Source of the DNA: Alphaproteobacteria bacterium UBA7371
GTDB lineage: Bacteria; Pseudomonadota; Alphaproteobacteria; UBA8317
Length of the DNA: 8,388 nucleotides
Assembly: GCA_002469865.1 (NCBI GenBank)
Contig: DKOD01000042.1
Span: 1-8,388 of the forward strand
Direction: 5' to 3'
The position numbers and the translations under genes are program-made. Positions 1 to 7,190 of this stretch are shown here, piece by piece. The first letter of the stretch is position 1. Every line of letters begins with the position of its first letter. The notes below the pieces were generated by a model. The model did no database searches. It was not told the DNA's origin and saw only the letters and a list, made by a program, of their open reading frames with translations.

Positions 1-600
1 GCTGACTTGTCCAGCTCTGACGGTTGTGAGCAGCTTATCAATGATGCGGCTTCAGCACTTGGCGGCCTGGATATCCTTGTTAACAACGCTGGCATTCAGT
101 TCACTTCTGGAATTGAAGAATTTCCCGTTGCGCGATGGGATGCGATTATTGCCATCAATCTGTCTGCCTGTTTTCATACCACGCGCATGGCCCTTCCTTT
201 GATGCGTAAGGGTGGTTTTGGCCGTATCATCAATATGGCATCGGCCCATGGCCATGTTGGATCAGAGAAAAAAATTGCCTATGTGGCCGCCAAGCATGGT
301 GTGGTGGGCATGACCAAAGTAACTGCACTGGAAACAGCAGAAGAAAACATCACCTGCAACGCCATTTGCCCTGGCTGGGTCCTAACGCCACTCGTCCAGA
401 AGCAAATTGAAGACCGCGCTGCAGCTGCGGGCGTCAGTTTTGAGGAGGAAAAACTCAACTTGCTCCGTGAAAAACAGCCGTCAATGGAATTTGCGACCCC
501 AGAACAATTGGGGCATTTGGCTGCTTTCCTTTGTTCCGATCATGCCAGCCAAATCACCGGCACCAGCCAGCTTGTTGATGGCGGTTGGACCGCCAGGTAA
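1..600 (+). CDS. bdhA: D-3-hydroxybutyrate dehydrogenase, 5'-truncated by window edge
   Basis: NAD-dependent short-chain dehydrogenase that interconverts (R)-3-hydroxybutyrate and acetoacetate in the cytoplasm, part of polyhydroxybutyrate or ketone-body use. The frame is open from base 1 and 199 codons are present. The N-terminal Rossmann glycine motif lies outside the window. Visible SDR features are the NNAG motif (residues 28-31 of the visible part), Asn53, Ser81, and Tyr94-x3-Lys98 in YVAAK. Residues I remember as substrate contacts in the Pseudomonas fragi enzyme (Gln94, His144, Lys152, Trp187, Gln196) all match here at a constant offset of 61: Gln33, His83, Lys91, Trp126, Gln135. This separates it from generic SDR reductases and implies about 61 missing residues, for a normal total near 260. 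It ends in the typical LVDGGWTAR tail. A TTG at position 7 is not a real start. The next gene starts 3 nt after the stop, suggesting one transcript. Confidence 0.9.
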   Translation, partial: ADLSSSDGCEQLINDAASALGGLDILVNNAGIQFTSGIEEFPVARWDAIIAINLSACFHTTRMALPLMRKGGFGRIINMASAHGHVGSEKKIAYVAAKHGVVGMTKVTALETAEENITCNAICPGWVLTPLVQKQIEDRAAAAGVSFEEEKLNLLREKQPSMEFATPEQLGHLAAFLCSDHASQITGTSQLVDGGWTAR

Positions 601-603
601 CCC

Positions 604-1710
604 ATGATCAAAAATATTGTGCAGGCCGCTATCTTGGCCGCCTGCATCATCCACCCCGCCAATGCCCAAGAGACCAACAAAGCTAATGCCTACCTCTTTG
701 GCAGTGAATTGTCCCTGGATGGCAGCCAACACAATGATGCCTATGTGGCCGCACGCACGATCACAGCTGGCTCCTTAAAAAGCCAAGGCGACATGATCAT
801 GACCGCTTTGAACATCAATATTGCTGGCCATATTGGCGAAAGCCTTATGGCGGCTGGTAACAACATTAGCCTCACCAAACTTCGCATTGATGAAGATCTT
901 CTGCTGGCTGGCCGCAACCTTATTGTGGACGGCGACAGCTTGGTGAAAGGCGGCGCAAAAATTGCCGGTCAAACACTCGAATTCCACGGCAAAGTGGAGG
1001 GCAGTACTGATCTGGCGGGCCAAGAAGTCATTTTATCTGGAACATTTTTAGGCGACGTGCTGGTGAGCACCACCACCTTAATTATTCAGGATAATACCGT
1101 GATTAATGGCGCGCTCCTTTTAAAAGGGGAACCACGGCTTGTGGTGAGTGAGCGGGCAAAGATCGCCGGAGGCATCACCAATGAGGAATCGCAATTGGCC
1201 AATAGGTTCAAGGATTGGCAAAAGCGCCTATCTTGGCTGACCTCATCCTTCCTCGCCCTCCCCCTTCTGCTTGGACTTGGTTTGGCGCTATTCTCGCCAG
1301 ATCGCCTGCCAGCCTCAGCAAAGATGATCAAAACAAGAATGTGGTCCATGCTGGGCATTGGTTTGGGGATTATTTTGTTGTTCCCCATCCTTGGCGCCTT
1401 AATGATGGTGACGGTGGTTGGTATTCCTGTGGGCGTGTATCTGTTAGCCACCTGGCCCATGGTGATCCTGTTTGGGGCAACCATCGGCGCATATTTGGTG
1501 GGGGATCTTTTGTTCAAGCGCATCAGGCCAGCCATGGGTGGCCAATGGTATCTGCGCATGCTGCGAATGATCACTGGTGGCATTATTCTTTTTGCCATTG
1601 GCTTTGTGCCCATGGTGGGCTTATTGCCGGTGGCTATTGTGACCATCCTAGGTGCCGGCAGCGTTGCCTACATAAGATGGCGACAGGGTTCCGTCTATTA
1701 TTTCAAATAA
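604..1710 (+). CDS. Exported bactofilin-like (polymer-forming) domain protein with C-terminal membrane segments
   Basis: 368 residues; exact function unknown. Residues 1-21 look like a Sec signal peptide (short basic start, hydrophobic core, ANA cleavage site before Gln22). Residues about 28-200 are a run of short Gly-, Asn- and Asp-punctuated hydrophobic strands (for example IAGHIGESLMAAGNNISL and LAGQEVILSGTFLGDVLV), the pattern of a right-handed beta-solenoid as in bactofilins. Residues about 211-230, 247-300 and 323-357 are strongly hydrophobic and probably form four or more membrane helices. They include the TVVGIPVG and FVPMVGLLP elements that I associate with membrane proteins carrying this domain. 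The solenoid would thus lie in the periplasm, unlike cytoplasmic bactofilins. The start is the ATG 3 nt after the bdhA stop, so translational coupling is likely and only a weak AGG precedes it. It ends 13 bp from the convergent ssb stop. A role in envelope organisation is inference only. Confidence 0.8.
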   Translation: MIKNIVQAAILAACIIHPANAQETNKANAYLFGSELSLDGSQHNDAYVAARTITAGSLKSQGDMIMTALNINIAGHIGESLMAAGNNISLTKLRIDEDLLLAGRNLIVDGDSLVKGGAKIAGQTLEFHGKVEGSTDLAGQEVILSGTFLGDVLVSTTTLIIQDNTVINGALLLKGEPRLVVSERAKIAGGITNEESQLANRFKDWQKRLSWLTSSFLALPLLLGLGLALFSPDRLPASAKMIKTRMWSMLGIGLGIILLFPILGALMMVTVVGIPVGVYLLATWPMVILFGATIGAYLVGDLLFKRIRPAMGGQWYLRMLRMITGGIILFAIGFVPMVGLLPVAIVTILGAGSVAYIRWRQGSVYYFK

Positions 1711-1723
1711 CCGACATGGGCTG

Positions 1724-2194
1724 TCAGAACGGGATATCGTCATCCATATCGCCGGCTGGCTTGGGGAAGTTGGATGGTGGCGCGATGTCACCGCCCATCG
1801 GGTCAGAGGATCCAGCAATAGCCGTGCCATCACCCATCTCACCACGCCCAGAAAGAATGGTCAGCTCACTGCGGTAGGGCCGCAAAACAACTTCGGTGCT
1901 GTAGCGGTCCTGACCCTGCTGGTCCTGCCATTTGCGTGTCTCAAGCTGACCCTCAACATAGATTTTGCTGCCTTTGCGCAAATATTGCTCGGCCACACGA
2001 ACCAAAGGCTCGGAAAAAATTGCCACGCTGTGCCATTCGGTCTTCTCGCGTTGTTCTCCAGAATTCTTGTCTTTCCAGCGCTCGGAGGTTGCAATCCTCA
2101 AATTACAGACCTTGCCGCCATTTTGAAAATTGCGCACCTCAGGGTCACGACCTAAGTTACCCACAATGATCACTTTATTCACGCTGCCCGACAT
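1724..2194 (-). CDS. ssb: Single-stranded DNA-binding protein SSB
   Basis: Binds single-stranded DNA during replication, recombination and repair, and recruits partner proteins through its acidic tail. The protein has 156 residues, slightly shorter than the 178 of E. coli. An N-terminal OB fold (about residues 1-112) opens with the family-typical VNKVIIVGNLGRDPEVR. Trp40, Trp54 and Phe60 sit at the numbers of the E. coli residues that stack on DNA. A short Gly/Pro/Ser linker of about 35 residues follows, and the protein ends in DMDDDIPF, the canonical SSB interaction tip. The ATG at 2194 is preceded on the minus strand by AAGGAAG about 8 nt upstream, a good ribosome binding site. The gene is divergent from uvrA, a conserved pairing in many proteobacteria including E. 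coli. Confidence 0.97.
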   Translation of the reverse strand: MSGSVNKVIIVGNLGRDPEVRNFQNGGKVCNLRIATSERWKDKNSGEQREKTEWHSVAIFSEPLVRVAEQYLRKGSKIYVEGQLETRKWQDQQGQDRYSTEVVLRPYRSELTILSGRGEMGDGTAIAGSSDPMGGDIAPPSNFPKPAGDMDDDIPF

Positions 2195-2225
2195 AACTAA
2201 TGCTTCCTTTGCAAGTGTTGAATTT

Positions 2226-2254
2226 ATTCTAGAGACAATGACGTCTGCTTCCCA
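2226..2254 (-). promoter_or_regulatory. Weak candidate promoter for ssb
   Basis: Reading the minus strand, TAGAAT (2231-2226) is a fair -10 box. The hexamer 17 bp further upstream, TGGGAA (2254-2249), matches TTGACA poorly. Transcription would begin near 2219 and leave a leader of about 25 nt containing the ssb ribosome binding site. The -10 directly abuts the candidate -35 of the uvrA promoter on the other strand, so the two promoters would overlap back to back. Support is only the -10 match and the position. Confidence 0.2.
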
Positions 2255-2260
2255 TATAGT
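2232..2260 (+). promoter_or_regulatory. Candidate sigma-70-type promoter for uvrA-trmFO
   Basis: GAGACA (2232-2237, four of six matches to TTGACA) and TATAGT (2255-2260, five of six to TATAAT) are separated by exactly 17 bp. Transcription would begin near 2267, giving a leader of about 90 nt before the uvrA ATG. That leader would contain both inverted repeats described below. I see no GTTC or GAAC half-site anywhere in 2195-2356, so no alphaproteobacterial SOS box accompanies it. Confidence 0.4.
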
Positions 2261-2272
2261 GCGCCGCCTGAA

Positions 2273-2302
2273 GCATCATTGTCACAAGATGGGCAATGAT
2301 GC
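2273..2302 (+). repeat. Perfect 9-bp inverted repeat in the predicted uvrA leader
   Basis: GCATCATTG (2273-2281) and CAATGATGC (2294-2302) are exact reverse complements separated by 12 nt. In RNA, a U-G and a C-G pair extend the stem to 11 pairs around an 8-nt loop. No U-tract follows, so it is not an intrinsic terminator. It lies about 13-42 nt downstream of the predicted uvrA -10 box. It could be an operator for a dimeric regulator, an mRNA-stabilising hairpin or a translation-control element; the sequence alone does not decide. Confidence 0.6.
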
Positions 2303-2319
2303 CAACAGACCAATGAAGC

Positions 2320-2334
2320 TGACCTCAAAGGTCA
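2320..2334 (+). repeat. Perfect 6-bp inverted repeat TGACCT-N3-AGGTCA before uvrA
   Basis: TGACCT (2320-2325) and AGGTCA (2329-2334) are exact reverse complements separated by CAA. The element ends 9 bp before the uvrA ribosome binding site GAAGGA (about 2344-2350). A hairpin with a 3-nt loop is possible in RNA, and a 15-bp palindromic protein site is equally possible in DNA. Arms of this length can occur by chance, so function is uncertain. Confidence 0.45.
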
Positions 2335-2356
2335 ACGGCCAGACGAAGGAAAACAC

Positions 2357-5209
2357 ATGACCCAAAAAATGATCAGCGTCCGCGGCGCCCGGGAACATAA
2401 TCTTAAAGATGTTTCTATAGATATCCCTCGCGATAAGCTGATCGTGTTCACCGGCCTTTCTGGATCCGGCAAATCATCCCTCGCCTTTGACACCATCTAT
2501 GCCGAAGGCCAACGCCGTTATGTGGAAAGCCTCTCCGCCTATGCCAGGCAATTCCTGGAGATGATGCAAAAGCCCGATATTGATCATATCGAAGGCCTGT
2601 CTCCAGCCATTGCCATTGAACAAAAAACCACCTCCAAGAACCCACGCTCCACGGTGGGTACCGTCACAGAAATCTATGACTATATGCGCCTCTTATGGGC
2701 CAGGGCTGGGATCCCGATTTCGCCGGCAACTGGCGAGCCTATTTCCTCCCAAACCATCTCACAAATGGTCGACCAGGTGATGGAAATGAAGGAAGGCACG
2801 AAGCTGTTATTGACAGCGCCTTTGATCCGGGGACGCAAAGGGGAGTTCCGCAAAGAATTGGCAGAACTTCAGGCCCGTGGATTCCAGCGCGTAAAAATTG
2901 ACGGGGAAACCTATAATATTGAAGAAACCCCAAAGCTCGACAAAAATGTCAAACATGATTTGGACGTGATTGTGGACCGCATTGTGGTTCGCGAAGATGT
3001 GCAAACACGTCTTTCAGACTCCTTTGAAACAGCCCTTCGCCTTGCCGATGGCTTGGCCGTGGTGGACATGGTCGATGCGAAGGACGGTGAACCTAACAGA
3101 AAAGTGTTTTCAGAGCGTTTTGCCTGCCCGGTATCTGGCTTCACCATCGAAGAAATTGAACCAAGGCTTTTTTCCTTCAACAACCCCCATGGCGCTTGCA
3201 CAACCTGTGATGGTCTTGGCAGCGAGCTTGCCTTTGACGAGGTGCTCATCATTCCTGATGACAATTTGTCACTCAAAGATGGGGCCATCGCACCTTGGGC
3301 AAAGACCACCTCGCCTTTTTATATGCAAACACTCAATGCCTTGGCAGCGGAATACAAATTCTCCCTGATTGAACCATGGCACAGCCTGGCAGCAGAGGCC
3401 CAAAACCTTCTCCTGCATGGCTCCGGCGATCGAGAAATCACCTTCACCTATGATGATGGGTTGCGCCGCTACTCAGTAAGCAAAACCTTTGAAGGTGTGA
3501 TTCCTAATTTGGAGCGTCGCTACCGTGAGACCGATTCCAACTGGGTTCGTGAGGAATTGGACCAATTCAAAACAGATGCAGCATGCTCCACTTGTGGTGG
3601 ATTTAGGCTCAAGCAAGAAGCATTATGTGTCAAAATGGCTGGCTTCAATATTGGTGAGGTTTGCCAGATGCCAATCCGCGAAGTGGACCAATGGTTTCGG
3701 GACCTGCCAGCGAAAATTTCTGAAAAGCAAAATGCGATTGCCGAGCGAATTTTGAAAGAAATTTGTGACCGCCTAGGCTTTTTGATGAATGTGGGTCTTG
3801 AATACCTAACCCTCGCGCGTGCGTCGGGCACGCTGTCGGGCGGAGAAAGCCAACGCATTAGGCTTGCCTCACAAATTGGCTCCGGCCTGACGGGTGTGTT
3901 GTATGTGCTTGATGAACCCTCCATCGGCCTGCATCAGCGCGATAATGCCAAGCTGCTGGAAACCCTCAAGGGTCTTAGGGATTTGGGCAATACCGTGCTG
4001 GTGGTAGAACATGATGAGGATGCCATTAGGCAAGCCGATTTCGTGGTTGATATTGGCCCAAGGGCAGGCATCCATGGTGGCCATGTGATTGTTGCTGGCA
4101 CCCCTGATGAGGTGATGGCCCATGAAGATTCCATCACCGGTGATTATTTGTCGGGCAAAAAATTTATCTCCGTTCCCCAAGAGCGTCGTAAGATTAACCC
4201 ACGACGAATGATCAAGGTGGAAGGCGCAAGTGGCAACAACCTCCAAGATGTGAGCGCGGAATTGCCCATAGGTGTGTTCACCAGCATTACCGGTGTTTCT
4301 GGTGGTGGTAAATCAACCTTCACCATCGAAACCTTGTACAAATCTGCAGCCCGCCGTCTTAATGGCGCAAGATCCCATCCCGCGCCCCACAAATCCATCA
4401 AGGGGCTGGAATATCTCGATAAATGTATTGATATCGACCAATCACCGATTGGGCGGACGCCAAGGTCAAACCCTGCAACATATACAGGCGCATTCAGCCC
4501 CATTAGGGATTGGTTTGCAGGCCTCCCCGAGGCCCAGGCCCGCGGCTATAAGGCAGGTCGTTTTTCGTTCAACGTGAAGGGTGGACGATGTGAGGCTTGC
4601 CAGGGTGATGGCGTGATCAAAATTGAGATGCACTTCCTGCCAGATGTCTATGTTCAATGCGAGGTATGTCGGGGCCGACGCTATAACCGAGAAACCCTGG
4701 AGATTACCTACAAAAACCAATCCATTGCCGACGTGTTGGCGATGACCGTTGATGATGCGGCGGAATTTTTCAAAGCTGTTCCTGCCATTTATGACAAGCT
4801 CTACACACTCCAACGTGTGGGCCTAGGTTATATTAAGGTTGGGCAACAGGCCACCACCCTATCTGGTGGTGAAGCACAGCGGATCAAATTGGCAAAAGAA
4901 TTGTCCCGCAAGGCCACCGGCCGCACCCTTTATATTCTTGATGAACCAACCACCGGACTGCATTTTGAAGATGTCAAAAAATTGCTCGAGGTGCTTCATG
5001 AGCTTGTCGAGCAGGGCAACACAGTGGTGGTGATTGAACATAATTTGGAGGTGGTTAAAACATCCGATTGGGTGGTGGATTTTGGGCCCGAAGGGGGCAC
5101 ATTGGGCGGCCAGGTTGTGGGCTTTGGCCGGCCTGAAGATATTGCCGCCATTGAGGGCTCCCACACAGGCTTTTACCTGGCGCAATTATTGGATCGTGGC
5201 CAGGCATGA
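2357..5209 (+). CDS. uvrA: Excinuclease ABC subunit UvrA
   Basis: Damage-sensing ATPase of nucleotide excision repair; it works as a dimer with UvrB, then UvrC cuts. At 950 residues it has normal family length. Two ABC ATPase modules are complete: Walker A GLSGSGKSS (33-41) with signature LSGGES (493-498) and DEPSIGLH, and Walker A GVSGGGKS (646-653) with signature LSGGEAQ (835-841) and DEPTTGLH. The C-terminal zinc finger is intact (Cys745, Cys748, Cys768, Cys771). The first zinc module is incomplete: Cys257, Ser260, Cys281, Cys284, with serine where E. coli has the second cysteine. I recall CPVSGF as common in alphaproteobacterial UvrA, so this is likely lineage-typical rather than damage. 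The ATG at 2357 follows GAAGGA at good spacing, and the MISVRGAREHNLKDV start is the conserved N-terminus. The stop overlaps the trmFO start as ATGA. Confidence 0.98.
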   Translation: MTQKMISVRGAREHNLKDVSIDIPRDKLIVFTGLSGSGKSSLAFDTIYAEGQRRYVESLSAYARQFLEMMQKPDIDHIEGLSPAIAIEQKTTSKNPRSTVGTVTEIYDYMRLLWARAGIPISPATGEPISSQTISQMVDQVMEMKEGTKLLLTAPLIRGRKGEFRKELAELQARGFQRVKIDGETYNIEETPKLDKNVKHDLDVIVDRIVVREDVQTRLSDSFETALRLADGLAVVDMVDAKDGEPNRKVFSERFACPVSGFTIEEIEPRLFSFNNPHGACTTCDGLGSELAFDEVLIIPDDNLSLKDGAIAPWAKTTSPFYMQTLNALAAEYKFSLIEPWHSLAAEAQNLLLHGSGDREITFTYDDGLRRYSVSKTFEGVIPNLERRYRETDSNWVREELDQFKTDAACSTCGGFRLKQEALCVKMAGFNIGEVCQMPIREVDQWFRDLPAKISEKQNAIAERILKEICDRLGFLMNVGLEYLTLARASGTLSGGESQRIRLASQIGSGLTGVLYVLDEPSIGLHQRDNAKLLETLKGLRDLGNTVLVVEHDEDAIRQADFVVDIGPRAGIHGGHVIVAGTPDEVMAHEDSITGDYLSGKKFISVPQERRKINPRRMIKVEGASGNNLQDVSAELPIGVFTSITGVSGGGKSTFTIETLYKSAARRLNGARSHPAPHKSIKGLEYLDKCIDIDQSPIGRTPRSNPATYTGAFSPIRDWFAGLPEAQARGYKAGRFSFNVKGGRCEACQGDGVIKIEMHFLPDVYVQCEVCRGRRYNRETLEITYKNQSIADVLAMTVDDAAEFFKAVPAIYDKLYTLQRVGLGYIKVGQQATTLSGGEAQRIKLAKELSRKATGRTLYILDEPTTGLHFEDVKKLLEVLHELVEQGNTVVVIEHNLEVVKTSDWVVDFGPEGGTLGGQVVGFGRPEDIAAIEGSHTGFYLAQLLDRGQA

Positions 5210-6564
5210 GCAAGCAAGTACATGTGATTGGGGCGGGGCTGGCAGGATCAGAAGCTGCCTACCAACTTGCCATGCGCGGCATCAAAGTGGTTCTTCATGA
5301 GATGCGCCCAGGGCGCAAAACCCATGCCCATGAAACAAGTTCATGTGCTGAGCTGGTATGCTCCAATTCCTTTCGTTCCGATGATGCCGATGGCAATGCT
5401 GTTGGGCTTCTTCATCAGGAATTGCGGCGGCTAAATTCCCTGGTTTTTGAGGCTGCTGATGCCAATCAGGTGCCCGCAGGTGGCGCATTGGCGGTGGACC
5501 GTGTGGGCTATGCTGAGGCCGTCACCAGGGCCATCAAAAACCACCCCAACATCACCATGGAACATGGTGAGGTAACCTCCATATTTTTGCCCAACAACCC
5601 ACCCACCATTGTCGCCACGGGGCCACTAACGTCGGACGCTTTAACCGCTTCCATCCTCGAAGCAACCGGGCTTGAACAATTGGCTTTTTTTGATGCCATT
5701 GCGCCCATTGTTTATCGCGAAAGCGTGAACATGGACAAAGCATGGTTTCAATCGCGTTATGATAAAGTTGGGCCAGGCGGTGATGGCAAAGACTACCTCA
5801 ATTGTCCCATGAACCAGCAGGAATATGAGGCCTTTCTCGATGCGTTGATTGCTGGGGAAAAAACAGAATTTAAGGAATGGGAAAAAAACACCCCCTATTT
5901 TGAAGGCTGCCTGCCTGTCGAGGTCATGGCAGAGCGTGGCCGGGAAACCTTGCGTTTTGGCCCCCTAAAACCGGTGGGCCTCACCAACCCCCATGACCCG
6001 GACAACAAACCCCATGCCATTGTTCAACTTCGTCAGGACAACAAGCTCGGCACCCTATATAATTTGGTGGGTTTTCAGACCAAACTTCGTTACGGCGCCC
6101 AACAAGATGTTTTCCGGATGATTCCAGGCCTCGAGCAGGCAGAATTTGCCCGCCTTGGCGGGATCCACCGAAACACCTTCATCCAATCCCCCAAATTATT
6201 GGACCAGCAATTGCGTCTGCGTTCAGCGCCTCATATTCGCTTTGCCGGCCAGATCACCGGTGTCGAAGGTTACGTGGAATCCTGCGCCACCGGCATGTTG
6301 GCGGCTATTTTCCTGGCGGCAGAGCTTCATGATCGTGAGGCAATGACGCCAGGCCAAACAACGGCATTGGGCGCGCTGCTTCATCACGTCACCGGCGGGG
6401 CAATGGCAGAAATTTTTCAACCGATGAATGTTAACTTTGGCCTATTTACCCCCATCGACATGCCCAGGGGCAAACGTAAGCCCGGCAAGAGGGAACGTGC
6501 CTTTGCCTATTGCGAACGGGCGCGCAAAGATATTGAACAATTTCTTAATGAGGCAGCTGCTTGA
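5206..6564 (+). CDS. trmFO: TrmFO, methylenetetrahydrofolate--tRNA-(uracil-5-)-methyltransferase
   Basis: FAD- and folate-dependent enzyme that makes 5-methyluridine at position 54 (T-loop) of tRNA, replacing the S-adenosylmethionine enzyme TrmA of E. coli. It has 452 residues, near the usual 440-480. The FAD-binding motif VIGAGLAGSEAA covers residues 7-18, and the family blocks ELVCSNSFRSD (49-59), FDAIAPIVYRESV (162-174) and EGCLPVEVMAERG (233-245) are all present. Cys52 and Cys235 correspond to the two functionally important cysteines of Bacillus subtilis TrmFO (Cys53, Cys226, from memory). The ATG lies within the uvrA stop (ATGA). Only a weak AGG sits upstream, so translation probably depends on ribosomes finishing uvrA. 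The last 58 bp overlap the convergent gene on the minus strand. Confidence 0.97.
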   Translation: MSKQVHVIGAGLAGSEAAYQLAMRGIKVVLHEMRPGRKTHAHETSSCAELVCSNSFRSDDADGNAVGLLHQELRRLNSLVFEAADANQVPAGGALAVDRVGYAEAVTRAIKNHPNITMEHGEVTSIFLPNNPPTIVATGPLTSDALTASILEATGLEQLAFFDAIAPIVYRESVNMDKAWFQSRYDKVGPGGDGKDYLNCPMNQQEYEAFLDALIAGEKTEFKEWEKNTPYFEGCLPVEVMAERGRETLRFGPLKPVGLTNPHDPDNKPHAIVQLRQDNKLGTLYNLVGFQTKLRYGAQQDVFRMIPGLEQAEFARLGGIHRNTFIQSPKLLDQQLRLRSAPHIRFAGQITGVEGYVESCATGMLAAIFLAAELHDREAMTPGQTTALGALLHHVTGGAMAEIFQPMNVNFGLFTPIDMPRGKRKPGKRERAFAYCERARKDIEQFLNEAAA

Positions 6565-7190
6565 GCGCCCCTTCTGGCGCCAAGCAAGGCCACGCGCATC
6601 TTTCCCAGCATGCCGTCCGATTGGCCGGCCAAACAAGCGCATAATAATTGATCTGCCTCATTGGCTGGCTTCATGCGGCTGAGCGTTTTGATTTGCGCTT
6701 CAATTTCGGCCGAATAATCCAACTTTGCTTGCTGGCGCATCTGGAAAATTTTCGCTGACAAACCATTGGCAGCCAGGGGTGCGGGCTTGCCCTGAAGTAG
6801 GGCACGGGCATCATAAAGCGTGAGCAACTTGCTGGCTTTCCAATGATTTTGTGGGTCAAACAAATAATTATTCTCTTGCTGCAAAATTGGCTCGGCGATT
6901 TCAAGCCAGCAAGCCTTATGGATCGAAAGCAAAGACAGGAGCGGATGACCTTTGGGGTATTCTGGCAGAAGTGATAATTTTTCACGCCACCAAGCCAAAC
7001 GGATCTGAAGAATAGCTTTTTCCGTTACCTTTTGGGGAAGGCTACGTAATGAAGCGTCAAGCGCCAACAAACCTAAGCCCAGCCCATCATGTCTGCTGAC
7101 AAATTGTCCCATCAGCCCCAGGGCTGGTGAAAGAATAGCCAATTCCTCCACCACAAGCTGTTGCACATTCTGAGGCATGGTCTCTGTCAT
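6507..7190 (-). CDS. Squalene/phytoene synthase-like protein, divergent (NDUFAF6-like family)
   Basis: 227 residues from the chosen start. The best family signature is LLALDASLRSL followed by ILQIRLAWWREKL (about residues 41-72), matching the ALDA...GQIRLAWWRDAL block of alphaproteobacterial squalene/phytoene synthase-like proteins. The Asp-rich DxxxD-type motifs needed for prenyl diphosphate chemistry are not visible, so a catalytic role in terpenoid synthesis is doubtful. The human family member NDUFAF6 is a complex I assembly factor, and a similar non-synthase role is inference. I chose ATG at 7190 because GAAAAGG precedes it and the domain begins about 10 residues later. The frame continues up to ATG 7283, which would add a Pro- and His-rich 31-residue extension (258 residues in total); ATG 7178 is also possible. 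The 3' end overlaps trmFO by 58 bp antisense, and the Ser/Arg-rich C-terminal tail looks non-conserved. Confidence 0.65.
   Translation of the reverse strand: MTETMPQNVQQLVVEELAILSPALGLMGQFVSRHDGLGLGLLALDASLRSLPQKVTEKAILQIRLAWWREKLSLLPEYPKGHPLLSLLSIHKACWLEIAEPILQQENNYLFDPQNHWKASKLLTLYDARALLQGKPAPLAANGLSAKIFQMRQQAKLDYSAEIEAQIKTLSRMKPANEADQLLCACLAGQSDGMLGKMRVALLGARRGAQAAASLRNCSISLRARSQ

Noticed and set aside
1086..1646. 186-codon open frame on the minus strand inside the bactofilin-like gene
   Set aside because: Its composition (Pro, Met, Arg, Ile rich) has no family signature, and the plus-strand frame has a coherent signal peptide, repeat and membrane architecture.
1711..1730. Bidirectional terminator between the bactofilin-like gene and ssb
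   Set aside because: Only GACA/TGTC pairing (4 bp) and no T-tract in either direction.
2268..2278. CTGAAGCATCA shared with 8320-8330
   Set aside because: A single 11-bp match between unrelated sites, one within a start-codon region; most likely chance.
2357..5209. Long open frames on the minus strand and in other frames inside uvrA
   Set aside because: They overlap a full-length, motif-complete UvrA and show no recognisable domain or ribosome binding site of their own.
6565..6580. Hairpin GCGCC-N6-GGCGC directly after the trmFO stop as a terminator
   Set aside because: Only 5 bp of stem and no T-tract on either strand, and it lies inside the opposite-strand coding sequence.
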